A stretch of 49,687 bases of DNA from Plastoroseomonas hellenica (GTDB taxonomy: Bacteria; Pseudomonadota; Alphaproteobacteria; Acetobacterales; Acetobacteraceae): contig NZ_JAAGBB010000018.1 of NCBI RefSeq assembly GCF_018129085.1, forward strand, positions 1 through 49,687, written 5' to 3'. The translations under genes and the position numbers were made by a program. The stretch's first letter is position 1. Each line of letters opens with the position of its first letter. Of this stretch, positions 34,123 to 43,483 are shown piece after piece. The notes under the pieces were generated by a model that did not search any database, was not told where the DNA came from, and saw only the letters and a list, made by a program, of their open reading frames with translations.

Positions 34123-36339
34123 TCAGCTCTTGGTCAGCACCCGGACCGGCCCCTTCCGGTCCAGCACATCGACGACGACGCTGCGGCCCGAGCGCCGCAG
34201 CGCTACATCCGCCGACCCGCCGCCGATCACCAGGTTGCGCAGCACGACGTCGTCGAGGAAGTCCGGCAGCACTGGCTCGGTGAAGCTGATCTGGGCCTCG
34301 CCGGGATCGAAGCCGAGGCCGAGGCAGGATTGCAGCAAAGAGAGCGGTGCGGCCGCGGCCCAGGCCTGCGGTGTGCAGGCGACCGGGTAGAAGGTCGGCC
34401 CCTGCGTGCGCTGCCGCGGGAAGCCGCAGAAGAGCTCCGGTAGACGGCGCAGGTCGATATAGGTCGAGGCGGCGAAGAGCCCTTCGAAGATTCGCGCCGC
34501 CTCCTGCTGGAAGCCGTAGCGGGCGCAACCCGCCGCGATCAGGGCATTGTCGTGCGGCCAGACCGAGCCGTTGTGGTAGCTCATCGGGTTGTAGCGGGCC
34601 TCGGCCGCGCCCAGCGTCCGGACGCCCCAGCCGCAGAAGAAGGGCGCGCTCATCAGCATGGCGACCACGGAAGGCGCGCGTTCGGGGAAGGCGATCCCGG
34701 TCAGCAGCGCATGCCCGGCATTGGATGTGCGCACCCGGCAGGGCCGCTTATCGCCGTCGAGCGCCAGCACGTAAGTGCCGAGCTCAACATCGAAGAAGCG
34801 CTTGTCGAAGGCTTCGCGCAGTGCCTCTGCCCGCATGTCGAATGCGGCAGCGCGCTCGGCGTCGCCGAGCCGGAGCGCGACCGCCGCCGCTGCCCTCCAG
34901 GCACCGTAGACATAGGCCTGGACCTCGGCCAGCGCGATCGGACCGCGCGCCAGCGCGCCATCGGCATGGAAGACCGAATCATGGCTGTCCTTCCATCCCT
35001 GGTTGATCAGCCCGTCCGCGGTCTGCCGCCCGTATTCGACGAAGCCATCCCCGTCGCGATCGCCGTGCTCCTCGATCCAGGAGAGCGCCGCTTCGATATG
35101 CGGCCAGAGGCCGCGCAGCGTGGCGATATCCCCGGTGCGCTCCAGATAGGCGCCGGCCAGCATGACGAAGAGCGGCGTGGAATCGACGCTGCCGTAGTAG
35201 CGGCGGAAGGGCACTTCGCCGAGCTCGGCCATCTCGCCATGGCGGACCTCGTGCAGGATCTTGCCCGGTTCCGCATCGGCGGCCGGATCGGTCGCGATCG
35301 CCTGGTTCGCCGCGAGATGGCCGAGCACGCCGCGTGCGATCGCCGGGTCGAGCCAGAGCGTCTCGAGCGCGGTGATCAGCGCATCGCGGCCGAAGACCGT
35401 GCTGAACCAGGGGATGCCGGCATAGGGGTAAGGGCCTTCCGGCGTATCCGTCGTGAGCATCGCGAGGTCGGACAGGCTGCGGCGCGCCGCCTCGTTGAAG
35501 ATATCGTTCGAGGTCGTGATCGATGCCGCACGGGCGGTGGCGGCGCGCAGCGCCCGCCGGGCGTCGCGCAGCCCGCTGAAGAAGGCGCGGCGGGGCGGGC
35601 GATTGGCGCCCTCCGTGCCGCAGGTTACTTCGAGGAAGAGTGAGCGCGTCTCCCTGGGCGCGAGATCCAGGGTGAAGATGGCGTCTCGTCCGGTCAGCCG
35701 CGTCGGCGCCGGATCGAAGGAGAGGGTGGTGACCCGGCGGCGCTTGTCGAGCCCGGTATAGCTGAGCGTGACGCGGCTCGCGTCGATCTCCGGCGCATGG
35801 CTTTCGCCCCGCCGCTCCCGCCGCGTGCCGCGCACTTCGAAGAGGTCGGCGAAATCCGCTTCGAAGGTGAGTTCGAGCGAGATGCGGCGCGGTTCCTCGT
35901 CGAAGTTCCGCACCACCAGCCGCTCGAAGCAGGCGGCTTTCCAGAGGAAGCGCGAGCGGCGGATATGGACGAGGTCATGCGCCAGGACGAGCCGGCCCTC
36001 GCCGTTGAAGAGGTCGGGGTTGGTGAGGTCGCAGGTGAGGGTGGCGTTGTCGTCGCGGAGCGTCGAGCTCAGCAGCATCGGCCGCAGGCCCCCGATCGTG
36101 AGATAGAGGTGCGACAGGTACCGGGTGTCGCGATGGAAGATGCCTTCCGGGCTGCCCGGCCCTGACAGCGCATCGCCATTGTGGTCGAAGACCGCGAAGG
36201 TGTCGTCATGCTTCAAGGTGCGCGGCCGGCGTTCCTGCAGGGATGCGGCGGCCGGAATGAAGAACTGGGCAAGCTGGCCTGCGCCGGCGCTGGCGAGCGC
36301 CGGCGCATGAGGCATGGCATCGGCGCTCGGCGTCTGCAT
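34123..36339 (-). CDS. Amylo-alpha-1,6-glucosidase-like (glycogen debranching-type) protein
   Basis: A 738-residue protein in two parts. Residues 40-260 are the N-terminal beta domain (HDDTFAVFDHNGDALSGPGS, GIFHRDTRYLSHLYL, LTCDLTNPDLF), annotated in this family as glycogen-debranching N-terminal. Residues 280-700 are an (alpha/alpha)6 barrel: GIPWFSTVFGRDALITAL, YYGSVDSTPLFVMLAGAY, QGWKDSHDSVFHADG, YNPMSYHNGSVWPHDNALIA and FPRQRTQGPTFYPVACTPQA. No signal peptide. Such proteins often sit beside GT4 enzymes in proteobacteria and are tied to trehalose or glucan turnover or stress. The glycosyltransferase gene is 20 bp upstream on the same strand. Confidence 0.92.
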   Translation of the reverse strand: MQTPSADAMPHAPALASAGAGQLAQFFIPAAASLQERRPRTLKHDDTFAVFDHNGDALSGPGSPEGIFHRDTRYLSHLYLTIGGLRPMLLSSTLRDDNATLTCDLTNPDLFNGEGRLVLAHDLVHIRRSRFLWKAACFERLVVRNFDEEPRRISLELTFEADFADLFEVRGTRRERRGESHAPEIDASRVTLSYTGLDKRRRVTTLSFDPAPTRLTGRDAIFTLDLAPRETRSLFLEVTCGTEGANRPPRRAFFSGLRDARRALRAATARAASITTSNDIFNEAARRSLSDLAMLTTDTPEGPYPYAGIPWFSTVFGRDALITALETLWLDPAIARGVLGHLAANQAIATDPAADAEPGKILHEVRHGEMAELGEVPFRRYYGSVDSTPLFVMLAGAYLERTGDIATLRGLWPHIEAALSWIEEHGDRDGDGFVEYGRQTADGLINQGWKDSHDSVFHADGALARGPIALAEVQAYVYGAWRAAAAVALRLGDAERAAAFDMRAEALREAFDKRFFDVELGTYVLALDGDKRPCRVRTSNAGHALLTGIAFPERAPSVVAMLMSAPFFCGWGVRTLGAAEARYNPMSYHNGSVWPHDNALIAAGCARYGFQQEAARIFEGLFAASTYIDLRRLPELFCGFPRQRTQGPTFYPVACTPQAWAAAAPLSLLQSCLGLGFDPGEAQISFTEPVLPDFLDDVVLRNLVIGGGSADVALRRSGRSVVVDVLDRKGPVRVLTKS

Positions 36340-36359
36340 CTTCAGGCTCCTTCAACCGT

Positions 36360-37454
36360 TCAGGCGACGACCTGCAGCCCGATATCCTGGCCCACGGTGC
36401 GCCGCAGCCGCGCAGCCTCCGTGCGGACGCCCGGCAGATCGCGATAGAGGGCGACATAATCGTCCGCCATGCGGCTGGCCGTGAAGCGTCGCTCGAAGAC
36501 AGCACGCACCTTCGCACGGTCGAGGTCGGCCACGCGATGGAGGGCCGCAACCGCGCCATCGGCATCGTGAACGATATGGCCGGTGATTCCATCATCGATC
36601 ACCTCCGGCACGGAGCCGTGGCCGAAGGCGATGACCGGCGTCCCGCAAGCCATGGCCTCGATCATCACCAGCCCGAAGGGCTCCGGCCAGTCGATGGGGA
36701 AGAGCAGGGCGCGCGCATTGCCCAGGAATTCCGCCTTCTGGTGCTCGTTGATCTCGCCGATGAAGGTGACATTCGGATGCGCCGCGATCATCGGCGCGAT
36801 CACCATGTCCCAATAGCCCTGATCAGCCTTGTCCACCTTGGCGGCGATCCGAAGCGGCATCTTCGCGCGCGCCGCGATCTCGATCGCGCGGTCCGGCCGC
36901 TTCTCCGGCGAGATGCGGCCGAGAAAGGCGAGATAGTCGCCCTCCGGCCTGGCGGTGAAGGGCAGCAGGTCGCGCGGCAGGCCGTGATGGATGGTGCCCA
37001 GCCAGCGGACCGGCGGCATCGGCTTGCGTTGGTCGTCGGAGATCGAGACCAGAGGCATGTCAGGAAAAGCGGCGTAGAGGGGGTGCAGATCGGGAAGGTC
37101 CAGCCTTCCGTGCAGGGTCGTCACGGTCCGGTCGGCAAAATCGCGGACCAGCGGATAGTGCAGATAGTCGATATGGAAGTGCAGCACGTCGAACTCATCG
37201 GCGCGCCGGCACACCGCGTCCAACATCATGACGTGGTGGGGCAGCGGATCCTTCACCATGGGATCGAGGCGGAGCGCCATGGCGGAGCAGGGCACGAGCC
37301 GCGCGGAGGTCTCGGAATCGCCACTGGCGAAGAGGGTGACGTCATGGCCCTGCCGGACGAGTTCCTCGGTCAGATAGGAGACGATCCGCTCGGTGCCGCC
37401 GTAGAGCTTCGGCGGGCAGCTTTCGGCGAGCGGTGCGATCTGGGCGATCTTCAT
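36360..37454 (-). CDS. Glycosyltransferase family 4
   Basis: A 364-residue GT-B enzyme with retaining GT4 features: MKIAQIAPLAESCPPKLYGG (donor-side glycine loop), GTERIVSYLTEELVRQGHDV, LHFHIDYLHYPL, the glycan-phosphate strand FLGRISPEKRPDRAIEIA and the EX7E motif in EPFGLVMIEAMACGTPVIAF. The GGTERIV start is common to bacterial GT4 proteins next to debranching-like genes. Acceptor and donor are unknown. It is first in a two-gene unit with the debranching-like gene. Confidence 0.93.
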   Translation of the reverse strand: MKIAQIAPLAESCPPKLYGGTERIVSYLTEELVRQGHDVTLFASGDSETSARLVPCSAMALRLDPMVKDPLPHHVMMLDAVCRRADEFDVLHFHIDYLHYPLVRDFADRTVTTLHGRLDLPDLHPLYAAFPDMPLVSISDDQRKPMPPVRWLGTIHHGLPRDLLPFTARPEGDYLAFLGRISPEKRPDRAIEIAARAKMPLRIAAKVDKADQGYWDMVIAPMIAAHPNVTFIGEINEHQKAEFLGNARALLFPIDWPEPFGLVMIEAMACGTPVIAFGHGSVPEVIDDGITGHIVHDADGAVAALHRVADLDRAKVRAVFERRFTASRMADDYVALYRDLPGVRTEAARLRRTVGQDIGLQVVA

Positions 37455-37867
37455 CGGTGATGTGCCCCCTCGTTCCCTGCGGCATCGACGAGCGCGACGC
37501 GATTCTTCATTAGGCGGACTTGCATGCAGATCCTCCTGATGCAGAACGACGATATCGTGAGCCGGCGGCGGAACCGCCTGGACAGAAACGAGCTAGGGCG
37601 CGGATTTCATTGTTCAAGATCAACGGGATGCGCCTGGGCCTGACATCTTGCAGCAATCCGATCAGGCTTCCGTCAGCCGGTTCCGGGCGCCGTCGGCCTG
37701 CCGCGGGCGCCGTCTACCCGCCCAATCCTCCGCCCGTTTGATCCGAATCCGGACCGACCGCCCGCAGGGCAGCTTCCTCCTGGGGCGGGTGGCCGGCCGC
37801 GCCGCCCGGGGCTAAACCTGCCTCATCAGCCAGGCAGGCTGCCGATCGCCCGCACAGGACCGCCGAG
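37455..37867. other. Divergent gap between glycosyltransferase gene and ilvD
   Basis: 413 bp without a supported gene. It includes an 11-bp direct repeat CGGGCGCCGTC at 37684-37694 and 37704-37714 (20 bp apart), and a hairpin CAGCC/GGCTG at 37829-37843 close to the ilvD start. No attenuator-like leader peptide rich in Ile, Leu or Val was found. Confidence 0.4.
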
Positions 37868-39724
37868 ATGCCCCAGTACCGCTCCCGCACCACCACCCAC
37901 GGCCGCAACATGGCCGGTGCCCGCGGGCTCTGGCGCGCGACCGGCATGAAGGACGGCGATTTCGGCAAGCCGATCATCGCGGTGGTCAACAGCTTCACCC
38001 AGTTCGTCCCCGGCCATGTCCACCTGAAGGACCTCGGCCAGCTCGTCGCGCGCGAGATCGAGGCGGCCGGCGGCGTCGCCAAGGAATTCAACACCATCGC
38101 CGTCGATGACGGCATCGCCATGGGCCATGACGGCATGCTCTACAGCCTGCCGTCGCGGGAGCTGATCGCCGACAGCGTCGAATACATGGTCAATGCGCAT
38201 TGCGCCGACGCCATGGTCTGCATTTCCAATTGCGACAAAATCACGCCCGGCATGCTGATGGCGGCGATGCGGCTGAATATCCCCGTGATCTTCGTCTCCG
38301 GCGGGCCGATGGAGGCCGGCAAGGTCGTCCACCGCGGCCAGAAGCGTTCCGTCGATCTGATCGACGCCATGATCGCCGCGGCCGACAGCAACGTGACCGA
38401 TGCTGAGGTGGCGGTCATCGAACGCTCCGCCTGCCCGACCTGCGGCTCCTGCTCCGGCATGTTCACCGCGAACTCGATGAACTGCCTGACCGAGGCGCTG
38501 GGCCTGGCGCTGCCCGGCAACGGCACCGTCGTCGCGACCCATGCCGACCGCAAGCGGCTGTTCCTGGAAGCGGGACGCCGCATCGTCGAGATCACCCGCG
38601 CGCATTACGAGACCGACGACATGACGCTGCTGCCGCGTCACATCGCTGGTTTCGCCGCCTTCGAGAATGCGATGACGCTCGACATCGCCATGGGCGGGTC
38701 CACCAACACCGTCCTGCATCTGCTGGCGGCCGCCCAGGAAGGCGGGGTCGACTTCACCATGCGCGACATCGACCGCCTGTCGCGCCGCGTGCCGGTGCTC
38801 TGCAAGGTGGCACCCTCGGTCGCCAATGTGCATGTGGAGGATGTCCACCGCGCCGGCGGCATCATGGGCATCCTGGGCGAGCTCGATCGCGCCGGGCTGC
38901 TCGACACCAGCGTCAGCCGGGTGGATGCGCCGACCCTGGCCGAGGCGCTGCAGCGCTGGGACGTGCAGCGCACCGCGGATGAGGCGGTGCGCCATTTCTT
39001 CCGCGCGGCACCCGGCGGCATCCCGACCACGGTGGCCTTTAGCCAGGACAGCCGCTGGGAGGCGCTGGATGTCGACCGTGAGAAGGGTGTCATCCGCGAC
39101 GTGGCGCATGCCTTCTCGGCCGATGGCGGCCTCGCGGTGCTCTACGGCAACCTGGCTGAGGAGGGCTGCATCGTGAAGACTGCCGGCGTCGATGCCAGCA
39201 TCCTCCGCTTCACCGGCCCCGCCCGCGTCTTCGAGAGCCAGGATGCGTCGGTCGACGGCATCCTGGGCGGCACCGTGACGGCCGGGGAGGTGGTGCTGGT
39301 GCGCTACGAAGGCCCGCGCGGCGGCCCGGGCATGCAGGAGATGCTGTATCCGACCAGCTACCTGAAGTCGAAGGGCCTCGGGAAGCAATGCGCGCTGGTC
39401 ACCGACGGGCGTTTCTCGGGTGGCTCCTCGGGGCTCTCGATCGGGCATGTCTCGCCGGAAGCGGCGGAAGGCGGCCTGATCGGCCTGGTCGAGGATGGCG
39501 ACATGATCGAGATCGACATCCCCGCGCGGAGCATCCGCCTCGCCGTGCCGGACGAAGAACTGGCCCGCCGCCGCGCGGCGATGGAGGCTCGTGGCGACGC
39601 CGCCTGGCAGCCGAGCGAGGCGCGCAAGCGCCAGGTCTCGACCGCGCTCCGTGCCTATGGCGCCATGGCGACCAGCGCCGCGCGGGGCGCGGTGCGCGAC
39701 GTCAACGCCCTGCGCCGTCGCTGA
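37868..39724 (+). CDS. ilvD: Dihydroxy-acid dehydratase
   Basis: Iron-sulfur dehydratase of branched-chain amino acid synthesis. The 618 residues are the long IlvD form. Visible: [38 protein letters not shown], the cluster cysteines in [12 protein letters not shown] and [24 protein letters not shown], and in the C-terminal domain [38 protein letters not shown]. The start [20 protein letters not shown] is standard for this group. It stands alone, convergent with the sugar operon. Confidence 0.97.
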   Translation: MPQYRSRTTTHGRNMAGARGLWRATGMKDGDFGKPIIAVVNSFTQFVPGHVHLKDLGQLVAREIEAAGGVAKEFNTIAVDDGIAMGHDGMLYSLPSRELIADSVEYMVNAHCADAMVCISNCDKITPGMLMAAMRLNIPVIFVSGGPMEAGKVVHRGQKRSVDLIDAMIAAADSNVTDAEVAVIERSACPTCGSCSGMFTANSMNCLTEALGLALPGNGTVVATHADRKRLFLEAGRRIVEITRAHYETDDMTLLPRHIAGFAAFENAMTLDIAMGGSTNTVLHLLAAAQEGGVDFTMRDIDRLSRRVPVLCKVAPSVANVHVEDVHRAGGIMGILGELDRAGLLDTSVSRVDAPTLAEALQRWDVQRTADEAVRHFFRAAPGGIPTTVAFSQDSRWEALDVDREKGVIRDVAHAFSADGGLAVLYGNLAEEGCIVKTAGVDASILRFTGPARVFESQDASVDGILGGTVTAGEVVLVRYEGPRGGPGMQEMLYPTSYLKSKGLGKQCALVTDGRFSGGSSGLSIGHVSPEAAEGGLIGLVEDGDMIEIDIPARSIRLAVPDEELARRRAAMEARGDAAWQPSEARKRQVSTALRAYGAMATSAARGAVRDVNALRRR

Positions 39725-39751
39725 CGGCGCAGGGGTGCCGGCCCCGTCAGC
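39720..39751. terminator. Hairpin between ilvD and the aldolase gene, possible two-way terminator
   Basis: 8-bp arms GCTGACGG (39720-39727) and CCGTCAGC (39744-39751) with an inner GGGG/CCCC pairing. It overlaps the ilvD stop and lies 30 bp from the convergent aldolase stop. No T tract is present. Confidence 0.5.
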
Positions 39752-39781
39752 TCCCGGCCGGCAGGGACATTCAGGCCGGCG

Positions 39782-40807
39782 TCAGGCTGCGGCATAGCCT
39801 TCCGGGAAGACTGGCTCGCGCAAGGCGGGGGCCGGCATCTTGCCGCCGAAGGCCCGGTGCGCGTGCCAGGCGTGGCCCTTGGCGTCCGTGAGTGCGTTCA
39901 GCCGGTCGCAGATCGCCATGCTCTCGGTCGCCAGCGAGCGCTCCATGGCGGCGTAGTCCGGGAAATGCGCGAAGGCCTCGGACCAGATCGCCCGCCCAGC
40001 GAGGTAGCCGGCGGCGCCGGCGCGATAGGCGTAGTGCAGGGACCGCAGGAAATCCTCGGCCCCGGCGCCGGCGGAGAGCATCACCCAGGGCCGCGGCAGC
40101 ATCGCCGCCATCCTGTCATAGCCGCGCTGCAGCGCGGCGGCGGCCTTGCCGTCCGGATCGGGAACCTGGTGGATCGGGCCGGGTGGTTCGACCTTGAAGA
40201 TGTCGACGCCGAATTTCGGGTCGCAGAAAGGCCGGATGGATTCGATCACCAGCTCTTCGCGCCGCAGCTCCAGGCTGGCGGGATCCTCGCCCGGCAAGGG
40301 GTAGATCAGCACCTCCAGCAGCATGACGATGTCCTGCCGTGCACAGGCTTCCCCCGCCGCCTGCACGAAGGCCTCCTGATGCGCGCGTACCTCCGGTGAT
40401 GCATCGGGCCGGTACCAGACCAGCACCTTCACGGCGTCGCCGCCGATCCGGCGCGTCTTGCCGACCGACCATTCCGGGATCGGGATCGACTTGCGCCCGA
40501 GCGGCGTGTTCTCGGTCACCGAATGCTCGTAGGAGAGCATGAGGCCGATATCGGCGGGGATCTCGCCGATGCAATTGGCATAGGCGTAGTTCGGATCCAT
40601 CAGGATGGCGGAGGCCTGCGGCGCGAGATGCTTCGCGAGCAGCCGCTTGACCGCGACCACATCCTCGCGCGGCGGTTCGCGCGTGCCGCGCTTCTCCGCG
40701 ATCGGGCCGAAGAGTGGCGTGCGCTGGTCGATCGCGACCATCTTCCAATGTCCGGCCGCATCGGCCAGCCGCCGCAGGCCCCAGAGCTTTCCAGGCGAGA
40801 TCTGCAT
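39782..40807 (-). CDS. LacD/YihT-like class I aldolase
   Basis: A 341-residue TIM-barrel aldolase. KMVAIDQRTPLFGP, SAILMDPNYAYANCI, GGDAVKVLVWYRPD, VDIFKVEPPGPIHQ (the Schiff-base lysine) and WVMLSAGAGAEDFLRSLHYA fit tagatose-1,6-bisphosphate aldolases (LacD) and their relative YihT, which cleaves 6-deoxy-6-sulfofructose-1-phosphate. It should split a ketose-1-phosphate into dihydroxyacetone phosphate and an aldehyde. It is last in the seven-gene operon, and its start overlaps the kinase stop by one base (TGATG). The frame is open to 40867; ATG 40807 is the natural start. Which ketose is cut cannot be told. Confidence 0.88.
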   Translation of the reverse strand: MQISPGKLWGLRRLADAAGHWKMVAIDQRTPLFGPIAEKRGTREPPREDVVAVKRLLAKHLAPQASAILMDPNYAYANCIGEIPADIGLMLSYEHSVTENTPLGRKSIPIPEWSVGKTRRIGGDAVKVLVWYRPDASPEVRAHQEAFVQAAGEACARQDIVMLLEVLIYPLPGEDPASLELRREELVIESIRPFCDPKFGVDIFKVEPPGPIHQVPDPDGKAAAALQRGYDRMAAMLPRPWVMLSAGAGAEDFLRSLHYAYRAGAAGYLAGRAIWSEAFAHFPDYAAMERSLATESMAICDRLNALTDAKGHAWHAHRAFGGKMPAPALREPVFPEGYAAA

Positions 40808-41709
40808 CAGGTCTTCTCCTTCATGATCATCCGGTCGACCGCGGCGCGCCCAGGCATGCCGTCCCATCCCATGCCGCGCTCGGCCTTCGCGGCCGCGGTG
40901 GCGGAGGCGAAGCGGGCGGCCTCGAGCGGCGGCATCGCTTCCGCCAGGCCCAGCGCATAGGCGCCGTGGAACACGTCACCGCAGCCCGTGGTGTCGCGTG
41001 GCATGACGGGAAAGGCGGCGACCGGCAGGATCCGATCGTCAATCCACCAGAGGCTGCCGGCAGCACCGCAGGTGACGGCGACGACGCCCGCGATCCGTGC
41101 GGCGGCACGGCGGAGCTGCGCCTCGATCTCGCTGGCGCCGACGAAGTCGGTGAGCCCTTCCTGCGAAAAGACGACGTGATCGGCGAGGGCGGTGAGGCGT
41201 TCCAGCACGCCGGTATCGCCGCCATCGGCATCGAGCACGCGGGTGATGCCGCGGTCGCGGGCGCGCCGCAGCGCCGCTTCGGCGCCCTGCGGCCAGCGCG
41301 TATCGGCGAGCAGCACGGCGACGCCGGCGAGATCATCCATCGGCAGCAGCGCGGCCTCGCTCGGCAACCCGCTGCGGTCGACGATGATGCTGCGCTCGCC
41401 GGAGGGTTCGACGATGACGGCCGCGCGCACTGTCCGGCCGCCCGGCACCACGGCAAGGCCGGAGAGATCGACGCCATGCCGGGCCATGGCGCTGCGCAGC
41501 GCGGCCCCGGCGCTGTCGTCGCCGACCCGGCCCCACCAGGACGCGGCGCCGCCGAGGGCCGCGATCGCGACCGCGGCGGTCGCGGCCGGCCCACCACCAC
41601 TCTCGCGGAAGCCCAGCGCGGTCGTCTTGACGCCGACGCGCGGCATGGCGCCGACCTCGTAGACCTGGTCGAGCACGCCATTGCCGACGCAGACGATGCG
41701 GCCTGTCAC
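40807..41709 (-). CDS. PfkB-family ketose kinase resembling YihV
   Basis: A 300-residue ribokinase-fold enzyme. VGNGVLDQVYEV, SGGGPAATAAVAIAALGG, GRVGDDSAGAALRSAM and the catalytic-base loop DTTGCGDVFHGAYALGL are clear. From memory, the run VLLADTRWPQGAEAALRRAR is very close to Escherichia coli sulfofructose kinase YihV, and the Arg in DTRW is residue 138 here, the position of a reported sulfonate-binding Arg in YihV. A second YihV pocket residue (Asn109) seems to be Val here. The enzyme should phosphorylate C1 of a ketose. It is coupled to the dehydrogenase (4-bp overlap) and aldolase. Confidence 0.9.
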   Translation of the reverse strand: MTGRIVCVGNGVLDQVYEVGAMPRVGVKTTALGFRESGGGPAATAAVAIAALGGAASWWGRVGDDSAGAALRSAMARHGVDLSGLAVVPGGRTVRAAVIVEPSGERSIIVDRSGLPSEAALLPMDDLAGVAVLLADTRWPQGAEAALRRARDRGITRVLDADGGDTGVLERLTALADHVVFSQEGLTDFVGASEIEAQLRRAAARIAGVVAVTCGAAGSLWWIDDRILPVAAFPVMPRDTTGCGDVFHGAYALGLAEAMPPLEAARFASATAAAKAERGMGWDGMPGRAAVDRMIMKEKT

Positions 41710-42671
41710 GCGGGCACCAGCAGCGGCTTCAGCCGCTCCCCCCGCGCGAAGGCGGCGAAGAGGGCTCCGAGCCCGTCGAGCTCGACCTGTTCATCGACCA
41801 GCCGGGCGTAGCGCGCCTGGTCGGCGCGCAGCAGGTCCAGGTTGGCGGCGTAGTCGCCGATCGGGAAATAGAAGGACCGGATCAGGAAGAAGTCCTTGAG
41901 CCGGATGGAGCGCGTCTCGGTCAGCGACCAGGCATCGGATTCCCCGAGCTGCACGATCGCGCCTTCCGGCCCCACCGCTTCGAGTGCCAATTGCCGTGCG
42001 GCATCCTTGCCGGTCGCCTCGACGACCAGCGGATAGCGGCCGGTCGCGGCTTGCTCCGGGGTGGTGGGCAGCGCCCCGAGCGAGGTGGCGAATTCGGCGC
42101 GGTAGCGCGTCGGATCGATCACATCGATCGGTCCGAAGCCGAGGCGCGAGAGCACCAGGATGGCGCCGAGGCCGATCGGGCCGGCGCCGAGCACCAGCGC
42201 GCGGCCGCCCGGCACCACGCGCTTCGCCTGGCGGATGCCATGCGCGGCGGTGCCGATGGTGTCGAGCAGCAGCGGTGCCAGCGCATCCGGGATGTCGTCC
42301 GGCACCGGCAGCAGGCAGCGCTCGGGCGCGACCAGCACTTCGGCATAGCCGCCGGGCCGCTGCCAGCCGAGCAACTCCCGGCTCCCGGTGCAGAGCTGGG
42401 TGCGGCCGGCCGTGCAATCCTCGCAGCGGCCGCAGAAGACCGGGATATAGACGACGACGCGTTCGCCATGGCGGGGATGGCCAGGTTGCTCGATGCGGCC
42501 GGCGATCTCGTGGCCGGAGGTGACCGGCCAGCCCTGCCGCCAGGGCCGGAAATCGCTGCCACAGAGTGCGCAGGCGGCGACGCGCACCGTGACCTCGCCT
42601 TCGCCCGGCACCGGGGCGGCGACCTCCTCGATGGTGATGCGGCCCTGGCCATGGAATTTCGCGGCTTTCAT
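41706..42671 (-). CDS. Zinc-dependent medium-chain alcohol dehydrogenase
   Basis: A 321-residue MDR enzyme. Catalytic zinc: ACALCGSD (Cys37) and SGHEIAGRIE; structural zinc: CGRCEDCTAGRTQLC; NAD(P) motif VLGAGPIGLGAILVLSRLG. It resembles polyol and L-threonine-type dehydrogenases and likely oxidises a hydroxyl of the imported sugar or polyol to a keto group, giving the kinase its ketose. The chain is about 20 residues shorter than typical 340-residue members. It overlaps its neighbours by four bases on both sides. Confidence 0.92.
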   Translation of the reverse strand: MKAAKFHGQGRITIEEVAAPVPGEGEVTVRVAACALCGSDFRPWRQGWPVTSGHEIAGRIEQPGHPRHGERVVVYIPVFCGRCEDCTAGRTQLCTGSRELLGWQRPGGYAEVLVAPERCLLPVPDDIPDALAPLLLDTIGTAAHGIRQAKRVVPGGRALVLGAGPIGLGAILVLSRLGFGPIDVIDPTRYRAEFATSLGALPTTPEQAATGRYPLVVEATGKDAARQLALEAVGPEGAIVQLGESDAWSLTETRSIRLKDFFLIRSFYFPIGDYAANLDLLRADQARYARLVDEQVELDGLGALFAAFARGERLKPLLVPA

Positions 42672-43483
42672 CCCTTAACGGCTCCTGCTGCGAGGCCGCC
42701 GACCAGCCGGCGCTGGATCAGCAGCGTGAGAATGAGCGGCGGCAGCGCGATCACCACTGCGGCCGCCATCAGGGCGCCCCAGTTGGTCACGCCCTCGCCG
42801 ATGAAGTTGAAGCTCGCGACGATCGCCGTCTTGGTCTCGATGCCGGACAGCACCAGCGCGAAGAGGAAGTAGTTCCAGGAGAAGACGAAGCTCAGGATCG
42901 AGGCCACGACGATGCCGGGCATCACCACCGGGAAGACGACGCGCGTCAGGATCTGGTCTTGCCGGGCGCCGTCGATCTGGGCGCTTTCGACGAGCTCGCG
43001 CGGGACGCCGTCGAAATAGGGCAGCAGCACCCAGATCACGACCGGCAGGGTGATCACCGCATGGGTCAGGATCAGCACGAGATGGCTGCCCACCAGCCCG
43101 GCCGCGCTGAACATCAGCAGCCAGGGCAGCAGGAACAAGGTGCCCGGCGCCATGCGGGCGAAGAGCGTCGCGGTCGCCGGCCAGGACATGCGATGCCAGG
43201 AGATGGCGAAGGTCGCCGGTGCGCCGAGCGCGAGACCGAGCAGGGTCGAGCCGCAGGCGACGATCAGGCTGTTCAGCGTGTTGTGCAGGAAGTCGTTGCG
43301 CCCGAACAGCTCGACGAAATTCTCGAGCGTCGGCGTGAAGAAGAGGCGTGGCGGAAAGGCCGCCACCTCGGTCCGCGGCTTGAAAGCCGAGAGGAAGGTC
43401 CAGGCGATCGGCAGCACCAGGATGACCAGCACGATGAGGAGCTGGATCCGGTCCGCCAGGCGCAGCAGGCGACGCATCACCAT
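42668..43483 (-). CDS. ABC sugar transporter permease (MalG type)
   Basis: A 271-residue inner-membrane permease with about six helices, starting with LLIVLVILVLPIAWTFLSAF. The ATPase-contact EAA loop is seen as ELVESAQIDGARQDQILTRV, followed by VVFPVVMPGIVVASILSFVF. LFFTPTLENFVELFG is the usual periplasmic start segment of the MalG group. It pairs with the permease gene upstream, overlapping by seven bases. Confidence 0.95.
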   Translation of the reverse strand: MVMRRLLRLADRIQLLIVLVILVLPIAWTFLSAFKPRTEVAAFPPRLFFTPTLENFVELFGRNDFLHNTLNSLIVACGSTLLGLALGAPATFAISWHRMSWPATATLFARMAPGTLFLLPWLLMFSAAGLVGSHLVLILTHAVITLPVVIWVLLPYFDGVPRELVESAQIDGARQDQILTRVVFPVVMPGIVVASILSFVFSWNYFLFALVLSGIETKTAIVASFNFIGEGVTNWGALMAAAVVIALPPLILTLLIQRRLVGGLAAGAVKG

